Positions 27,356 to 36,563 of a DNA stretch of 64,000 nt are shown piece by piece (the stretch's first letter is position 1; every line of letters begins with the position of its first letter). Location: contig JAJXWW010000079.1 in the NCBI GenBank assembly GCA_021781415.1, forward strand, positions 1 through 64,000, given 5' to 3'. The notes beneath the pieces were generated by a model. That model saw nothing but the letters and a program-made list of their open reading frames with translations, was not told the origin of the DNA and searched no databases. Source of the stretch: Planctomycetota bacterium. Lineage in GTDB: Bacteria; Planctomycetota; Planctomycetia; Gemmatales; Gemmataceae. The position numbers and the translations under genes were made by a program.

Positions 27356-28446
27356 CCATGGCCTCGATCATCCTTGCGGGCCAATTCTCTCCGCTATTCG
27401 TCCAAGACCATCGCAGAGAACGGTAAAACCTCAGCAACCAACAGCACCACTTCTGAGGAAGGCATTTCGATCGCACCTACCCCCCGACCCCAACCTGTCC
27501 TGGTCGCTTATCGCGGGCCATCCTTGGCCCGGGCGGATGCTGTTGGAGTGCTGAAGTCTGGTCCCTCCCTATCCGCTCGGCGCGCACCGCGAGCCGACAA
27601 AATCGAGTTTGCACGGCGAGTCAGCTTATCGTTTCAGTAAAATACGATTGAAGCGACGGTTCCCTAAACGGTTCGCAATCGAACGCCTATCCCAACTGAG
27701 CGGCGACCGTTGTTCTGTCTGCGCTCCCCTGTTGGCGAATCCTTCTCTCTTCCAAAAAGAAGAGATGAAGAACGAGAGCAATAACCACGAGGGACAGATT
27801 AACGACTTCTCCACCGATGTCAACCTTAAAATTTATTCACATTCCTCCGCCGGCTCGTCGTGGTCGGAACCCATTATTTACCAATGTGAAACGGCGTTGA
27901 GCGACGAGGAGAGTCCTTGGCTTTTCGAGGACAAAAAAGACACACATAAGGGCAATATCCAGTAACTCGATTTCCACAACTCATGCTGTACTTTACCGTT
28001 GCGACCAGTCTCTCGTCGATTAAAGACAAATCGTGGGCGTTAGAATTATCCAAAGAAAAACATCGACTCCGGACGATCGAGCGCGGCCGGCGCGCAAAAA
28101 AACCTCCACCTGTGCCGTGTCGGCGCTTTTGAGAACCCGCAATTGACCAGGGGGTGCCTCAGGGCCGGTTTTCGGATCCCACTGCAACAGGTGGGCTTGC
28201 AAGCCCCGACCTCACTATTGGCTCCCAGCGGGTACTCCATCGGTTCGTCAAAAGCATCGCCGGTTCACGAACACCGCAGAGGTTTGTGGGATCGTTGCCG
28301 ATCTCACTCCAACAATCTATCACGCCTCCCTCCGCGATGCAAGTCGGTCGAAAGCGCGTGGCCGAGGACGGGGGAGCGAACTAAGATGAAAGAAACGGCG
28401 AAACGGGGCCGTTGTTCTACCCTATCCTCATCACGGGAGTCGCCGC
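27356..28446. other. Long intergenic region, possible minus-strand RNA
   Basis: About 1.1 kb without a convincing protein gene except the doubtful small one at 27765. A stem CCTCAG/CTGAGG with an 18-base loop can be read on the minus strand around 27430-27460 and lies upstream of the terminator at 27317-27355. I could not match this to tmRNA, RNase P or SRP RNA signatures. Confidence 0.3.
27765..27965 (+). CDS. Possible small acidic protein
   Basis: ATG 27765 opens 66 codons for a polar protein (MKNESNNHEGQINDF ... YQCETALSDEESPWLFEDKK). The purine-rich AAGAAGAG sits almost against the start codon, which is poor spacing. Composition differs from neighbouring noncoding frames in having many acidic and Asn residues, but no family is recognised. 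It may be spurious. Confidence 0.3.
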   Translation: MKNESNNHEGQINDFSTDVNLKIYSHSSAGSSWSEPIIYQCETALSDEESPWLFEDKKDTHKGNIQ

Positions 28447-28845
28447 GTGCCGGTCGTATCGATTATTTTTGGTCTCTTGCTGATCGCGTTGGGAGTGTGG
28501 GGGCGATTCGGCGGCGCGCTCGGCCTGTGGGAGCCGTTGGGATTTGCCGCCCCGGAACACCTCAGCGCCACGGCCCTCATTCCGGCCGCTGTAGGGAGCC
28601 TTTTGGTTCTCCTCGGGCTGTTGGCATTCAAAGAGAAACTGCTCAAGCACGCCATGCATGCCGCGTCCATGATGGGCCTGCTTGGCCTCATCGCTGCCTT
28701 GGCTCGAATTTTCACCACCGGCAACGTCCGGGGCATTGGTGGCGTCAGTTTGACGGCGATGGCGCTGTTGTGCGGCGTTTTCCTAGCCCTATGCGTCAAC
28801 TCGTTCATCCAGATTCGCCGTCGCCGCCGCGCTGCCGCTCCGTGA
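28447..28845 (+). CDS. Small integral membrane protein
   Basis: The gene begins with GTG 28447 after GGGAG (28434-28438). The 132-residue product has about four membrane segments (residues 3-20, 44-62, 68-88 and 97-120) and a basic end (IQIRRRRRAAAP). Its 3' end overlaps the 3' end of the convergent DUF4337 gene by 57 bases. No family recognised. Confidence 0.72.
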   Translation: MPVVSIIFGLLLIALGVWGRFGGALGLWEPLGFAAPEHLSATALIPAAVGSLLVLLGLLAFKEKLLKHAMHAASMMGLLGLIAALARIFTTGNVRGIGGVSLTAMALLCGVFLALCVNSFIQIRRRRRAAAP

Positions 28846-29517
28846 CGACTCGTCCGGAGTCAACCAAGCGGCCGATTCCTCGTGCTTGGCGGGAGGATGA
28901 TCGTGAGGGGGCGGAAGAACGAAGCCGCACACCGCGATGGAGCAACCGAGAATCGCCGAGGCCAAACCGGCGAACCAGAATCCTCGATTCTTGGTGAGTA
29001 AGGAGATCGAACAGAGAATGAGAGACAATTCGACCCCTAATTCACCGTAATCGAAGAAGTTGGCCCGATGGTGATGGACGTGAGCTTGTTCCGCGAATTT
29101 ATCGATCTCTTTCGTTAATTCGTGTCCGTTGGACTCGAGTTGTTTGGCGTCGTTCTTCCATTTTTTGGCGTTGGCGCGCCAACGTTCGAGAGTCTCTTGG
29201 CGCTTCCCCTTGACGAACGCGACGCCTCCCTCCCCCTCGAATGACTCCAACAGTTCGCCGAACGCCTCATCCATCAGTTGACGGTTTTTCTTGGCCTGAT
29301 AGTGGGCGAAGACATTGGCGCGCTCGGTGATTTTGTCGTTGGAGTTGATCTGGTTTTGCAGCGTCAAGTTGTGGGCGCGGTGGCTGAGCATCGTGACGCA
29401 GGCCAACAGGGCGGCGACAATGGCCATGGTCAGCGTTACCCGGCGGTCGAACGGGCTATGAGCGGAGTGTTGGGCGTGTTCGGCTTCTTCGAGATGATGT
29501 TCGGGTCCGTGCGGCAT
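28789..29517 (-). CDS. DUF4337-like membrane protein
   Basis: From ATG 29517 the product has 242 residues. It has a His/Glu-rich N-terminus (MPHGPEHHLEEAEHAQH), one membrane segment (VTLTMAIVAALLACVTML), a long charged helical region containing 'ANVFAHYQAKKNRQLMDEAF' and 'RANAKKWKNDAKQLESNG', and two C-terminal membrane segments (LGVELSLILCSISLL; FWFAGLASAILGCSIAVCGF). This order is that of DUF4337 proteins. Function unknown. The last 19 codons overlap the convergent membrane protein gene. Confidence 0.78.
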   Translation of the reverse strand: MPHGPEHHLEEAEHAQHSAHSPFDRRVTLTMAIVAALLACVTMLSHRAHNLTLQNQINSNDKITERANVFAHYQAKKNRQLMDEAFGELLESFEGEGGVAFVKGKRQETLERWRANAKKWKNDAKQLESNGHELTKEIDKFAEQAHVHHHRANFFDYGELGVELSLILCSISLLTKNRGFWFAGLASAILGCSIAVCGFVLPPPHDHPPAKHEESAAWLTPDESSRSGSAAATANLDERVDA

Positions 29518-29763
29518 GGTTGTAGCTCGTGAGCGGTGGTGGAAATTCGATAACACTGTCATTGTGTATACGACGGGAGAGGACGAACGGCATCACCCAA
29601 GGCAGTGGAGGCCATTGCGATTTCGTTGAGACTTTGAGGCGTTTGTCGGGCGGTCGAAAACCATCTTGTCGATCCGCTACTCAATCTGCAATCATTGAGA
29701 AGCGAACGACGACGATGCCGTCGCGTTCCTCACCCCATTCGCGCACCGCGAAGGAGACCGTCG

Positions 29764-31503
29764 ATGTCGCAGCTTTCGGATTCGCCCGCACAAGCTCAAT
29801 CGTCCTCGCGCTCTCGTTGGTGGATAGTTGCCATCGTGCTATCGTTGTCGGCGGGGCTTTCTTGGTATTGGTTGACCCAAGGGGGAACGAGTGGTTCAAC
29901 TGCCGAGGCTCGGCATCCGAATGAAAAGGGAACGCCCGAAGACGTTCGCCCGAACGGCTTGATGGCGGTCGAGGCGGTGAATCGACAGCCGCCGGAGAAA
30001 CCAGCGCCCGACGGCAATCCACGCCGCATCGAAGCGCCGGAACTAACCGGAGGCGTCGCTTGGCTGAACACCGCCGGGCCTTTACGATTAAAGGATCTGC
30101 GGGGCAAAATCGTCGTTCTCGATTTCTGGACGCTGTGTTGCATCAACTGCATGCACGTTCTGCCCGATCTCGCTCGCCTGGAAAAGAAGTATCCCAACGA
30201 GCTGGTCGTGATCGGCGTTCACACCGCCAAGTTCGAGAACGAAAAAAACACCGAGAGCATCCGCAAAGCGGTTCTTCGCTACGAAATCGGCCATCCCGTC
30301 GTCAACGATGCCGAACATGAGATCTGGGAGAAGTACGACTCGCGTTCGTGGCCGACGCTATGCTTGATCGATCCCGAGGGCTATCTGGTGGCGCGCGGTT
30401 CCGGCGAGGGGTTATACGACGCCTTGGACAATGCGATAAGCCGTCTCATCAAAATCCATAAAGAGAAAAAGACCCTCAACGAAAAGCCTTTGAAGTTTCA
30501 GTTGGCCCGCTTCCAGGAAAACGGTACCAGTCCGCTGTTCTTCCCTGGCAAGGTGTTGGCCGACGCCGCGAGCAAACGTCTCTTTATCGCCGACAGCACG
30601 CACCATCGCATCGTCGTTACCGATCTCGACGGCAAGAAGATCGCCGTCGCGGGCAACGGCGAGCCCGGCAGGAAAGACGGAACCTTCGTCGAAGCGCAAT
30701 TCAACGACCCACAAGGAATGGCTCTCCAAGGCGATCTCCTTTATGTGGCCGACCGGCGCAACCATCTGATCCGCGCCCTCGACCTGAAGGCTCAGACGGT
30801 GAAGACGTTGGCCGGAACCGGCGAACAAGGTCACGATCGCCGTCGGGGCGGCGCGGCTCTGGAGACGGGATTGAATAGCCCGTGGGATCTGTTGCTCGAT
30901 AAAGATCGTCTGTTTATCGCCATGGCCGGCCACCATCAGATCTGGATGCTGGACCTGGCCAAGAACAATCTCATCCGTTTTGCCGGCAGCGGCGCGGAGA
31001 ACATCGTCGATGGCCCGCCGGCGCTCAGCAACTTCGCGCAACCGAGCGGCTTGGCCAGCGACGGCACGACGCTCTGGGTGGCCGACAGCGAAGTCAGCGC
31101 TATCCGCGCCGTTCCACTCGACGGCCAAGGCGCGGTCAAAACGCTGGTCGGCAAAGGTCTGTTTACGTTCGGCGATGTGGATGGAGAAGGCGGAGCGGTA
31201 CGATTGCAACACGCACTTGGGGTTGCGTACCACGAAGGGAAACTGTATGTCGCCGACACCTACAACAGCAAGATCAAGATTCTCGATCCGGTGAAGCGAA
31301 CGTGCGCGACGTTCCTGGGTGGCGAACCGGAAGGCTGGCTGGCTGGGCCGCTTTTCCGCGAGCCGGGAGGCATCAGCCAAGCCGACGGCAAACTGTACAT
31401 CGCCGACACCAACGCCCACCGCATCCGCGCGGTCGATATAAAGACGAAGAAGGTATCGACGCTGAAACTCCAAGGGGTCGAGGCACCGAAAACGCCCCGC
31501 TGA
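29764..31503 (+). CDS. Thioredoxin-like/NHL-repeat protein (NHLRC2-like), membrane-anchored
   Basis: ATG 29764 follows AAGGAG (29751-29756). The 579-residue product has one N-terminal membrane segment (WWIVAIVLSLSAGLSWYWL), a TlpA/ResA-like thioredoxin domain at about 85-230 (LKDLRGKIVVLDFWTLCCINCMHVLPDL, redox C-I-N-C) and then NHL beta-propeller repeats ('FIADSTHHRIVVTDLDGKKI', 'LYVADRRNHLIRALDLKAQ', 'LYVADTYNSKIKILDPVKRT', 'LYIADTNAHRIRAVDIKTKK'). The same fusion occurs in NHLRC2-type proteins. It directly precedes the DsbD-like gene, which could pass electrons to it outside the cytoplasm; that link is inference. Confidence 0.9.
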   Translation: MSQLSDSPAQAQSSSRSRWWIVAIVLSLSAGLSWYWLTQGGTSGSTAEARHPNEKGTPEDVRPNGLMAVEAVNRQPPEKPAPDGNPRRIEAPELTGGVAWLNTAGPLRLKDLRGKIVVLDFWTLCCINCMHVLPDLARLEKKYPNELVVIGVHTAKFENEKNTESIRKAVLRYEIGHPVVNDAEHEIWEKYDSRSWPTLCLIDPEGYLVARGSGEGLYDALDNAISRLIKIHKEKKTLNEKPLKFQLARFQENGTSPLFFPGKVLADAASKRLFIADSTHHRIVVTDLDGKKIAVAGNGEPGRKDGTFVEAQFNDPQGMALQGDLLYVADRRNHLIRALDLKAQTVKTLAGTGEQGHDRRRGGAALETGLNSPWDLLLDKDRLFIAMAGHHQIWMLDLAKNNLIRFAGSGAENIVDGPPALSNFAQPSGLASDGTTLWVADSEVSAIRAVPLDGQGAVKTLVGKGLFTFGDVDGEGGAVRLQHALGVAYHEGKLYVADTYNSKIKILDPVKRTCATFLGGEPEGWLAGPLFREPGGISQADGKLYIADTNAHRIRAVDIKTKKVSTLKLQGVEAPKTPR

Positions 31504-31512
31504 GTTATCCGT

Positions 31513-31571
31513 GCGGTTAGATCGGATACTAGCCCTCGCTTGCGCTTCGGGCTAGTATCCGATCTAACCGC
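31513..31571. repeat. Perfect 23-bp hairpin, REP-like family B
   Basis: 31513-31535 and 31549-31571 are exact complements (GCGGTTAGATCGGATACTAG begins the left arm) around a 13-base loop. The tip (AGCCCTCGCTTGCGCTTCGGGCT) resembles the repeat at 43166-43229. It lies between the thioredoxin/NHL gene and the DsbD-like gene and may end or limit transcription. Confidence 0.8.
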
Positions 31572-31603
31572 GTTAGGAATAGGTTGCCCTACGAGCGATT
31601 GCC

Positions 31604-33712
31604 ATGAAACGAATGGAACGTCGTTGGTTGTCTTACGCGATCGGCATTCTCCTACCGCTGGCCGGATTGTTCTTCGTCCCGCGCGCCCGGTCGCAGCCGG
31701 GGCAGGTTGGCCACATCGACTTTACGATCGCCCTTCTGCCGACCGATCCCTTTTCGGATGAAAACGCCCTCTCGAACAGCGACAAATTTCAGGTACGCCG
31801 CGGCGAGACCTTCTACGTCGTTCTGCACGGCATACCGCAAGAAGGCTGGCATACCTATCCACTGTACAAGCACACCGAATCGCAAGGCACGGTGCAACTG
31901 GGCAAGGTGCGTTTGAAAGACGGCAAAGAGTTCGCCGATCTTTGGCCATTGACGGAGAGCGAGCCGGTGCTGGCGACGCCCAAAGGCGCGACTGGCCCCG
32001 AATACGAATACGAGAAGCCTTTCACCTGGACGATGGAAGTGCTGGTGCGTCCCGATGCTTCGCCCGGCCCGCGCCAACTCGACATCGACATGCGCTTGCA
32101 GGCCTGCGACATCAACGCCTGTCGCACCGAAAAAAAGTCTTTAACCATCCCCATTGTCGTTTCCACAGCCGACGCTTCGCCCCTGTCCACCGAGACGCGA
32201 AAGCTATTGACGAGCTACGATGAAGCCCACGCCAAGGATAAAGCGACCGCGCGAACCGCGCCGTCGTCTCAGTCCGGAAATGAGTCGATATCCGCCGAGC
32301 CGTTCGATTTGGCTTCGTATGAAGTCGTCAAGGCGGAATCGTTCGAGAGCGCCGGCGGAAACGGGAGCAAGAATGCGGGCTTGTTGGGTACGATTATCAC
32401 GGCGGTTCTCGGTGGCTTCATCTCGTTGTTGACACCGTGCGTTTTCCCCATGATTCCCGTGACGGTCAGCTTCTTCCTCAAACAGAGCGAGCGGATGCAC
32501 TATCGCCCGATGACGATGGCGGCGGTTTACTGCGCCACCATCGTCGCCGTGCTGACGGCCGGCGGCATCGCGCTGGTTCATGTGCTTCAGGTCATCAGTC
32601 AACATTGGATCACCAACATCTTTCTCACAGCCGTGTTCGTTTTCTTCGCCTTGAGTCTGTTCGGTATGTACGAGATCGAGTTGCCGTCGGGGCTGGCCAA
32701 TCTGACTGGCGCGCGTGAAGGCAAGGGCGGCTTGGCCGGCATTGTCTTCATGGCGTTGACGTTCAGCATCATCAGTTTCGCTTGCGTCGGCCCCATTTAC
32801 GGCGCGTTCATCACGTTGGAGGCGTCGTCGTCGGTGACGGGTTGGCTACAGCGGGTGCTAGGCCCGTTCGCCTTCGCGCTGGCTTTCTCCTCGCCGTTCT
32901 TTGTGCTGGCCCTATTTCCCAGTCTGTTGCGGACCATGCCGAAAAGCGGTTCGTGGATGAACTCGGTCAAGGTGGTGATGGGTTTCCTGGAGTTGGCCGC
33001 CGCCTTCAAGTTCGTTCGCGCAGCCGAAGTGAATCTGCTGGCGGGCAGCAAGTTCTTCACCTTCGATCTGGTGCTGGGCGTTTACATCGCTCTGTGCGTG
33101 GCTTGTGGGTTGTATCTGCTGAATCTCTACCGTCTGCCGCACGATCACGAGGTGGCCGAGTCGATAGGCGTGCCGCGTCTGGTTTTCGGCTTGGTATTCC
33201 TGTCGTTCTCTTTCTATCTGTTGCCGGGCCTTTTCAAAGACGATAAAGGCAGGGGTCTGAAACCCGGCGGTGAGACGTATCAATGGGTTAGTTCCTTCCT
33301 GCTGCCGGACAACACTTCCGATTGGCATTCGGATCTGCGCGAAGCATTCGCCCGCGCCGAACGAGAGAAAAAGCCTCTCTTTATCGACTTTACCGGCCTG
33401 GGCTGAAACAACTGCAAACTGAACGAGAGCCGTGTGTTCTCGCAACCGAGCATCGAAGGCATCTTTCAACAATTCGTCACGGTTCGCCTGTATGAGGACC
33501 GCGTACCGGAGGGTGTGACGCAGCTTCCCGACGCCGACGGCGTCCAGGCGTTCGCCGGTGAAAAACTGGGTAACTACGCGCGTCCCTATTACGTCGTGCT
33601 GACCGTGAAGGGCAAGAAACTGACCAAGATCGCCGAGTACGACAAAGGCATCATCGGCAGCACCGCGGAGTTCACCGGTTTCCTCAACAAAGCCCTGGCG
33701 ACGGCGAAATAG
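31604..33712 (+). CDS. dsbD: DsbD-like thiol:disulfide interchange protein, probable selenoprotein (in-frame TGA at 33404-33406)
   Basis: The first 600 codons encode a signal peptide, an extracytoplasmic DsbD alpha-like domain (to about residue 230), and a membrane domain with about eight segments starting 'GGFISLLTPCVFPMIPVTVSFFLKQ', whose Cys is typical of DsbD/CcdA. They end in a thioredoxin domain start: 'KKPLFIDFTGLG'. TGA follows, and the same frame continues N-N-C-K-L-N-E to a TAG at 33712, completing the thioredoxin fold including 'ARPYYVVLTVKGKKL'. DsbD gamma domains read D-F-T-A-x-W-C-x-x-C-K, so TGA replaces the first redox Cys (residue 601 of 702, U-N-N-C). I infer selenocysteine; a hairpin lies at 33424-33442. 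It should carry electrons from cytoplasmic thioredoxin to exported thiol proteins. Confidence 0.85.
33424..33442 (+). promoter_or_regulatory. Candidate bacterial SECIS hairpin in the DsbD-like gene
   Basis: CGAGAG (33424-33429) pairs with TTCTCG (33437-33442, one G-U pair), leaving the loop CCGTGTG. It starts 17 bases after the TGA. The loop sequence equals the core at the tip of the hairpin after the TGA in the rhodanese gene, although the stems have different sequences. Confidence 0.62.
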
Positions 33713-33792
33713 TTCGTTCGGTAGGATGTTAGGGCATTCCCTCTGTCGTGGATCGGAGAGACGTTGCGACGTGGGCGATGCGTGAGATAGTC

Positions 33793-34908
33793 ATGCAAAT
33801 CTTAAAGAGGATACATCTCGCCGGCTGGAAGTCGATCCAGGATCAGACGCTCGATCTGACGCCGCTTACCGTGGTGATTGGAGCGAACGGGTCGGGCAAG
33901 TCCAACTTGCTTTCGTTGTTCAAGCTGCTAAATGCGATGTTTGCCAGGATGCCGGGCTTTCGGAATTACGTCGCCCAGAGCGGGTATGCCGACAGTTTAT
34001 TGCATTACGGAGTCAAGCAGACTCCGGTCGCCGAGATGGAATTGACGTTCGGCACAGACACAGGCGACACGACCTACTTCGCACGTTGGGCGGCAGCCGC
34101 TGGAGGAACCTTGATCTTCACCGAAGAACGGGTGACGTTCCAACGGAGTGGAGTAGCCGAACCAACGATTGTCGATCTGGGAGCGGGACATGGGGAGACA
34201 AATCTGCAGCATGTTGCCGACGACGGCAATCAAACCGCGGCGGTCGCATTACGGCTGCTGCGGTCGTGCCGTCTGTTTCATTTTCACGATACGTCCGAAA
34301 GCTGTGCCGCTCGCATGCCGTGCTATGTCGAGGCGAATCGGTTTCTGTACCCGGATGCCGGAAATCTCGCGGCCATGCTGTATTTGTTCCGTGAGCGGCA
34401 CACAACCGCATATCGGCGCATTGGCGCAACCGTGCGTCAGATGGTTCCCGATTTCGATGGATTCGTGCTGGAACCAAGCGGGCTTAACGAAAAGTCGATT
34501 CTTCTCAAATGGACGCACAAGGGACGAAGATACGAGTTCGGCCCGCATCAGCTTTCGGACGGTTCGCTTCGATTCATCGCGCTTGCCACACTACTCTTGC
34601 AGCCCGAAGAGAAGTCACCGCTCCTGATCGCGTTGGATGAACCGGAGCTTGGACTGCACCCAGCGGCCTTGGAGATACTTGCGGGGATGGCGACGGCGGC
34701 GAGCCGCCATTCTCAACTCGTTCTCGCCACGCAGTCTTCCCTCTTTTTGGATCATTTCGAGCCGGAGAACATCGTCGTGGTCAATACTCGCGCTGGGACT
34801 ACGGTGTTCGAGCGCCTCGAGGCCGATCGACTGGCCGCATGGCGAACCGACTACACGATGGGAGAGATTTGGGAGAAGAATATAGTTGGTGGAGGGCCTT
34901 ACGGTTGA
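33793..34908 (+). CDS. AAA family ATPase (OLD/RecF-like, AAA_21)
   Basis: The start is uncertain: ATG 33793 begins the first strand (MQILKRIHLAGWKSIQDQTLDL), while ATG 33778 or GTG 33748 could add a few residues. The 371-residue protein has Walker A 'VIGANGSGKSNLL' and the C-terminal signature 'HQLSDGSLRFIALATLLLQP' plus Walker B 'LLIALDEPELGLHPAALE', then 'SQLVLATQSSLFLDHF'. Such compact ABC-type ATPases with a following TOPRIM-like or DUF4276 gene are common in defence islands. The next gene starts within its stop codon. Confidence 0.9.
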   Translation: MQILKRIHLAGWKSIQDQTLDLTPLTVVIGANGSGKSNLLSLFKLLNAMFARMPGFRNYVAQSGYADSLLHYGVKQTPVAEMELTFGTDTGDTTYFARWAAAAGGTLIFTEERVTFQRSGVAEPTIVDLGAGHGETNLQHVADDGNQTAAVALRLLRSCRLFHFHDTSESCAARMPCYVEANRFLYPDAGNLAAMLYLFRERHTTAYRRIGATVRQMVPDFDGFVLEPSGLNEKSILLKWTHKGRRYEFGPHQLSDGSLRFIALATLLLQPEEKSPLLIALDEPELGLHPAALEILAGMATAASRHSQLVLATQSSLFLDHFEPENIVVVNTRAGTTVFERLEADRLAAWRTDYTMGEIWEKNIVGGGPYG

Positions 34909-35594
34909 AACGCCTCTACCTTACGGTCGAAGGACAGACCGAGGCGGCATTTGCCAAGGCTGTTCTCACGCCCCACCTAGCGGAATTCAGTGTGTTCCTG
35001 ACGTCTCCACGGTTTACGGGGCTACATAAACGTCGTCGGGGACGAATTCCGCAGGGCGGAATGCTGAACACATTTGGACATGCACTCGCCGACATGAAAA
35101 CGTGGCTCAAAGAGGACAAGACGCCAGAAGCTCGGTTTTCCATGATGGTTGACCTCTATTCGTTGCCGAGTGATTTTCCCGGTTACGAGGAGGGCATGAC
35201 AAAGCCAACGGGAAGGGAGCAGGCGATTGCGCTGCAAACTTCGTTGGCGTTAGAAATCGGCGACGCCCGTTTCGTTCCTTATCTGCAAGTTCACGAGTAC
35301 GAGGCTCTGGTCTTGGTGGACCCCCGGCGAATCTCGTCGATCTACGATGTACCCGAAGCTCTGATGAAAGCCTTGTGCCAAGAATGTGACGGCTATGGCA
35401 CGCCCGAAGACATCAACCACGGCCAACATTCTCATCCCAAGCGTCGGATTCAGCAGAAGGTGCAGCAGTACGACGAGAACGTCGCAGGCCCGTTGATTGC
35501 CGAAAACATCGGTTTGCCGACGTTGAGGGTTCGTTGCCCGCACTTCGGCGAGTGGCTTACAACCCTGGAACGGCTCGATGCCGGCGTGGGCTAA
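34905..35594 (+). CDS. DUF4276 family protein
   Basis: I place the start at TTG 34905, overlapping the TGA of the ATPase gene, because GGTGGAGG lies 8-13 bases upstream and the family begins 'KRLYLTVEGQTEAAF'. The 229-residue product also has 'DLYSLPSDFPGYE', 'FVPYLQVHEYEALVLVDP' and 'PTLRVRCPHFGEWLTTLE', all typical of DUF4276. The early Glu in 'VEGQTE' and the later 'HEYEAL' resemble a TOPRIM-like acidic centre. The coupled ATPase/DUF4276 pair is a candidate anti-phage module by analogy with ATPase/TOPRIM systems; direct evidence is absent. Confidence 0.85.
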   Translation: MKRLYLTVEGQTEAAFAKAVLTPHLAEFSVFLTSPRFTGLHKRRRGRIPQGGMLNTFGHALADMKTWLKEDKTPEARFSMMVDLYSLPSDFPGYEEGMTKPTGREQAIALQTSLALEIGDARFVPYLQVHEYEALVLVDPRRISSIYDVPEALMKALCQECDGYGTPEDINHGQHSHPKRRIQQKVQQYDENVAGPLIAENIGLPTLRVRCPHFGEWLTTLERLDAGVG

Positions 35595-35695
35595 TCCGCG
35601 ACGAGGAGGCCATCCAATGAAAGTAATGCCGCGTTGTACGCGGTGGGATAAACTTACTTTCTCGCTACTACAGCGAAACTCAGAGGGCGGTAAAA

Positions 35696-36541
35696 GTGGC
35701 CGATAGTCAGCAAGGGCAAAGTTTCACCCGCGAGCAATGTCTGCAACGTCTCCGCGCTCAGGTAGCGGCCGGTAAGCCGATTATCGGCGGGGGAGCGGGG
35801 ATTGGTCTGTCCGCCAAATGTGCCGAGGCGGGCGGCATCGACTTGATAATCATCTACAATTCCGGTCGCTTTCGCATGGCCGGACGCGGCAGCCTCAGCG
35901 GGATGATGCCTTATGGCGACGCCAATCAGATCGTCATGGACATGGCCCGCGAAGTGTTGCCGCTGGTTCGAAATACTCCGGTGTTGGCCGGCGTGTGCGG
36001 CACCGATCCGTTCCGCCACATTCCGCGCTTTCTGCGCGAGGTGCAGGCAGCGGGATTCAGCGGCGTGCAGAATTTTCCGACCGTCGGACTCATCGACGGC
36101 ACCATGCGTCAGGGGCTCGAAGAGACCGGCATGGGGTTCGATAAGGAGGTCGAGATGATCGCCGCCGCGCGGGAAATCGGCCTGTTGACGTGCCCGTATG
36201 TGTTCACCGAAGACGAGGCGACGGCGATGGCCAAAGCGGGAGCCGACGTTCTTATTCCGCACATGGGCTTGACGACGAAAGGCACCATCGGAGCCAAGTC
36301 GGCGTTGACATTGGACCAGGCCGCCCAGCGCGTGCAAGCGCTCGCCGACGCCGCCAAACGCATCAATCCCGACATCCTCGTTCTCTGCCACGGCGGACCC
36401 ATCGCCGAACCGGAAGACGCGTCCTATATCCTGCGGCACACGCACGGCATCGTCGGCTTCTTCGGCGCGTCGAGTATCGAACGGCTGCCGACCGAAGTGG
36501 CGATCTCCGACTGTGTGCGACGGTTTAAGAGTTGCGTTTAG
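35696..36541 (+). CDS. Phosphoenolpyruvate hydrolase family TIM-barrel protein
   Basis: GTG 35696 follows GAGGG (35683-35687). The 281-residue protein matches the PEP hydrolase/TIM-barrel signal transduction family (PF09370 type): '[43 protein letters not shown]', '[15 protein letters not shown]', '[13 protein letters not shown]', '[12 protein letters not shown]'-like and '[19 protein letters not shown]'. The catalytic role is weakly known; related fungal proteins are found with Tm-1-like (UPF0261) domains. It stands alone here between the ATPase pair and xseB. Confidence 0.88.
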   Translation: MADSQQGQSFTREQCLQRLRAQVAAGKPIIGGGAGIGLSAKCAEAGGIDLIIIYNSGRFRMAGRGSLSGMMPYGDANQIVMDMAREVLPLVRNTPVLAGVCGTDPFRHIPRFLREVQAAGFSGVQNFPTVGLIDGTMRQGLEETGMGFDKEVEMIAAAREIGLLTCPYVFTEDEATAMAKAGADVLIPHMGLTTKGTIGAKSALTLDQAAQRVQALADAAKRINPDILVLCHGGPIAEPEDASYILRHTHGIVGFFGASSIERLPTEVAISDCVRRFKSCV

Positions 36542-36563
36542 CCGCGGCGAAACGAGAACACCG

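Noticed and set aside
28020-28384. Short open frames on both strands near 28.0-28.4 kb
   Set aside because: They lack ribosome sites and recognisable features.
7861-33406. The two in-frame TGA codons (7861-7863 and 33404-33406) as pseudogenes, sequencing errors or TGA read as tryptophan
   Set aside because: Both fall exactly at family cysteine positions, coding continues in the same frame with the rest of the domain, and normal genes in the window use TGA as a stop, so a general TGA reassignment does not fit.
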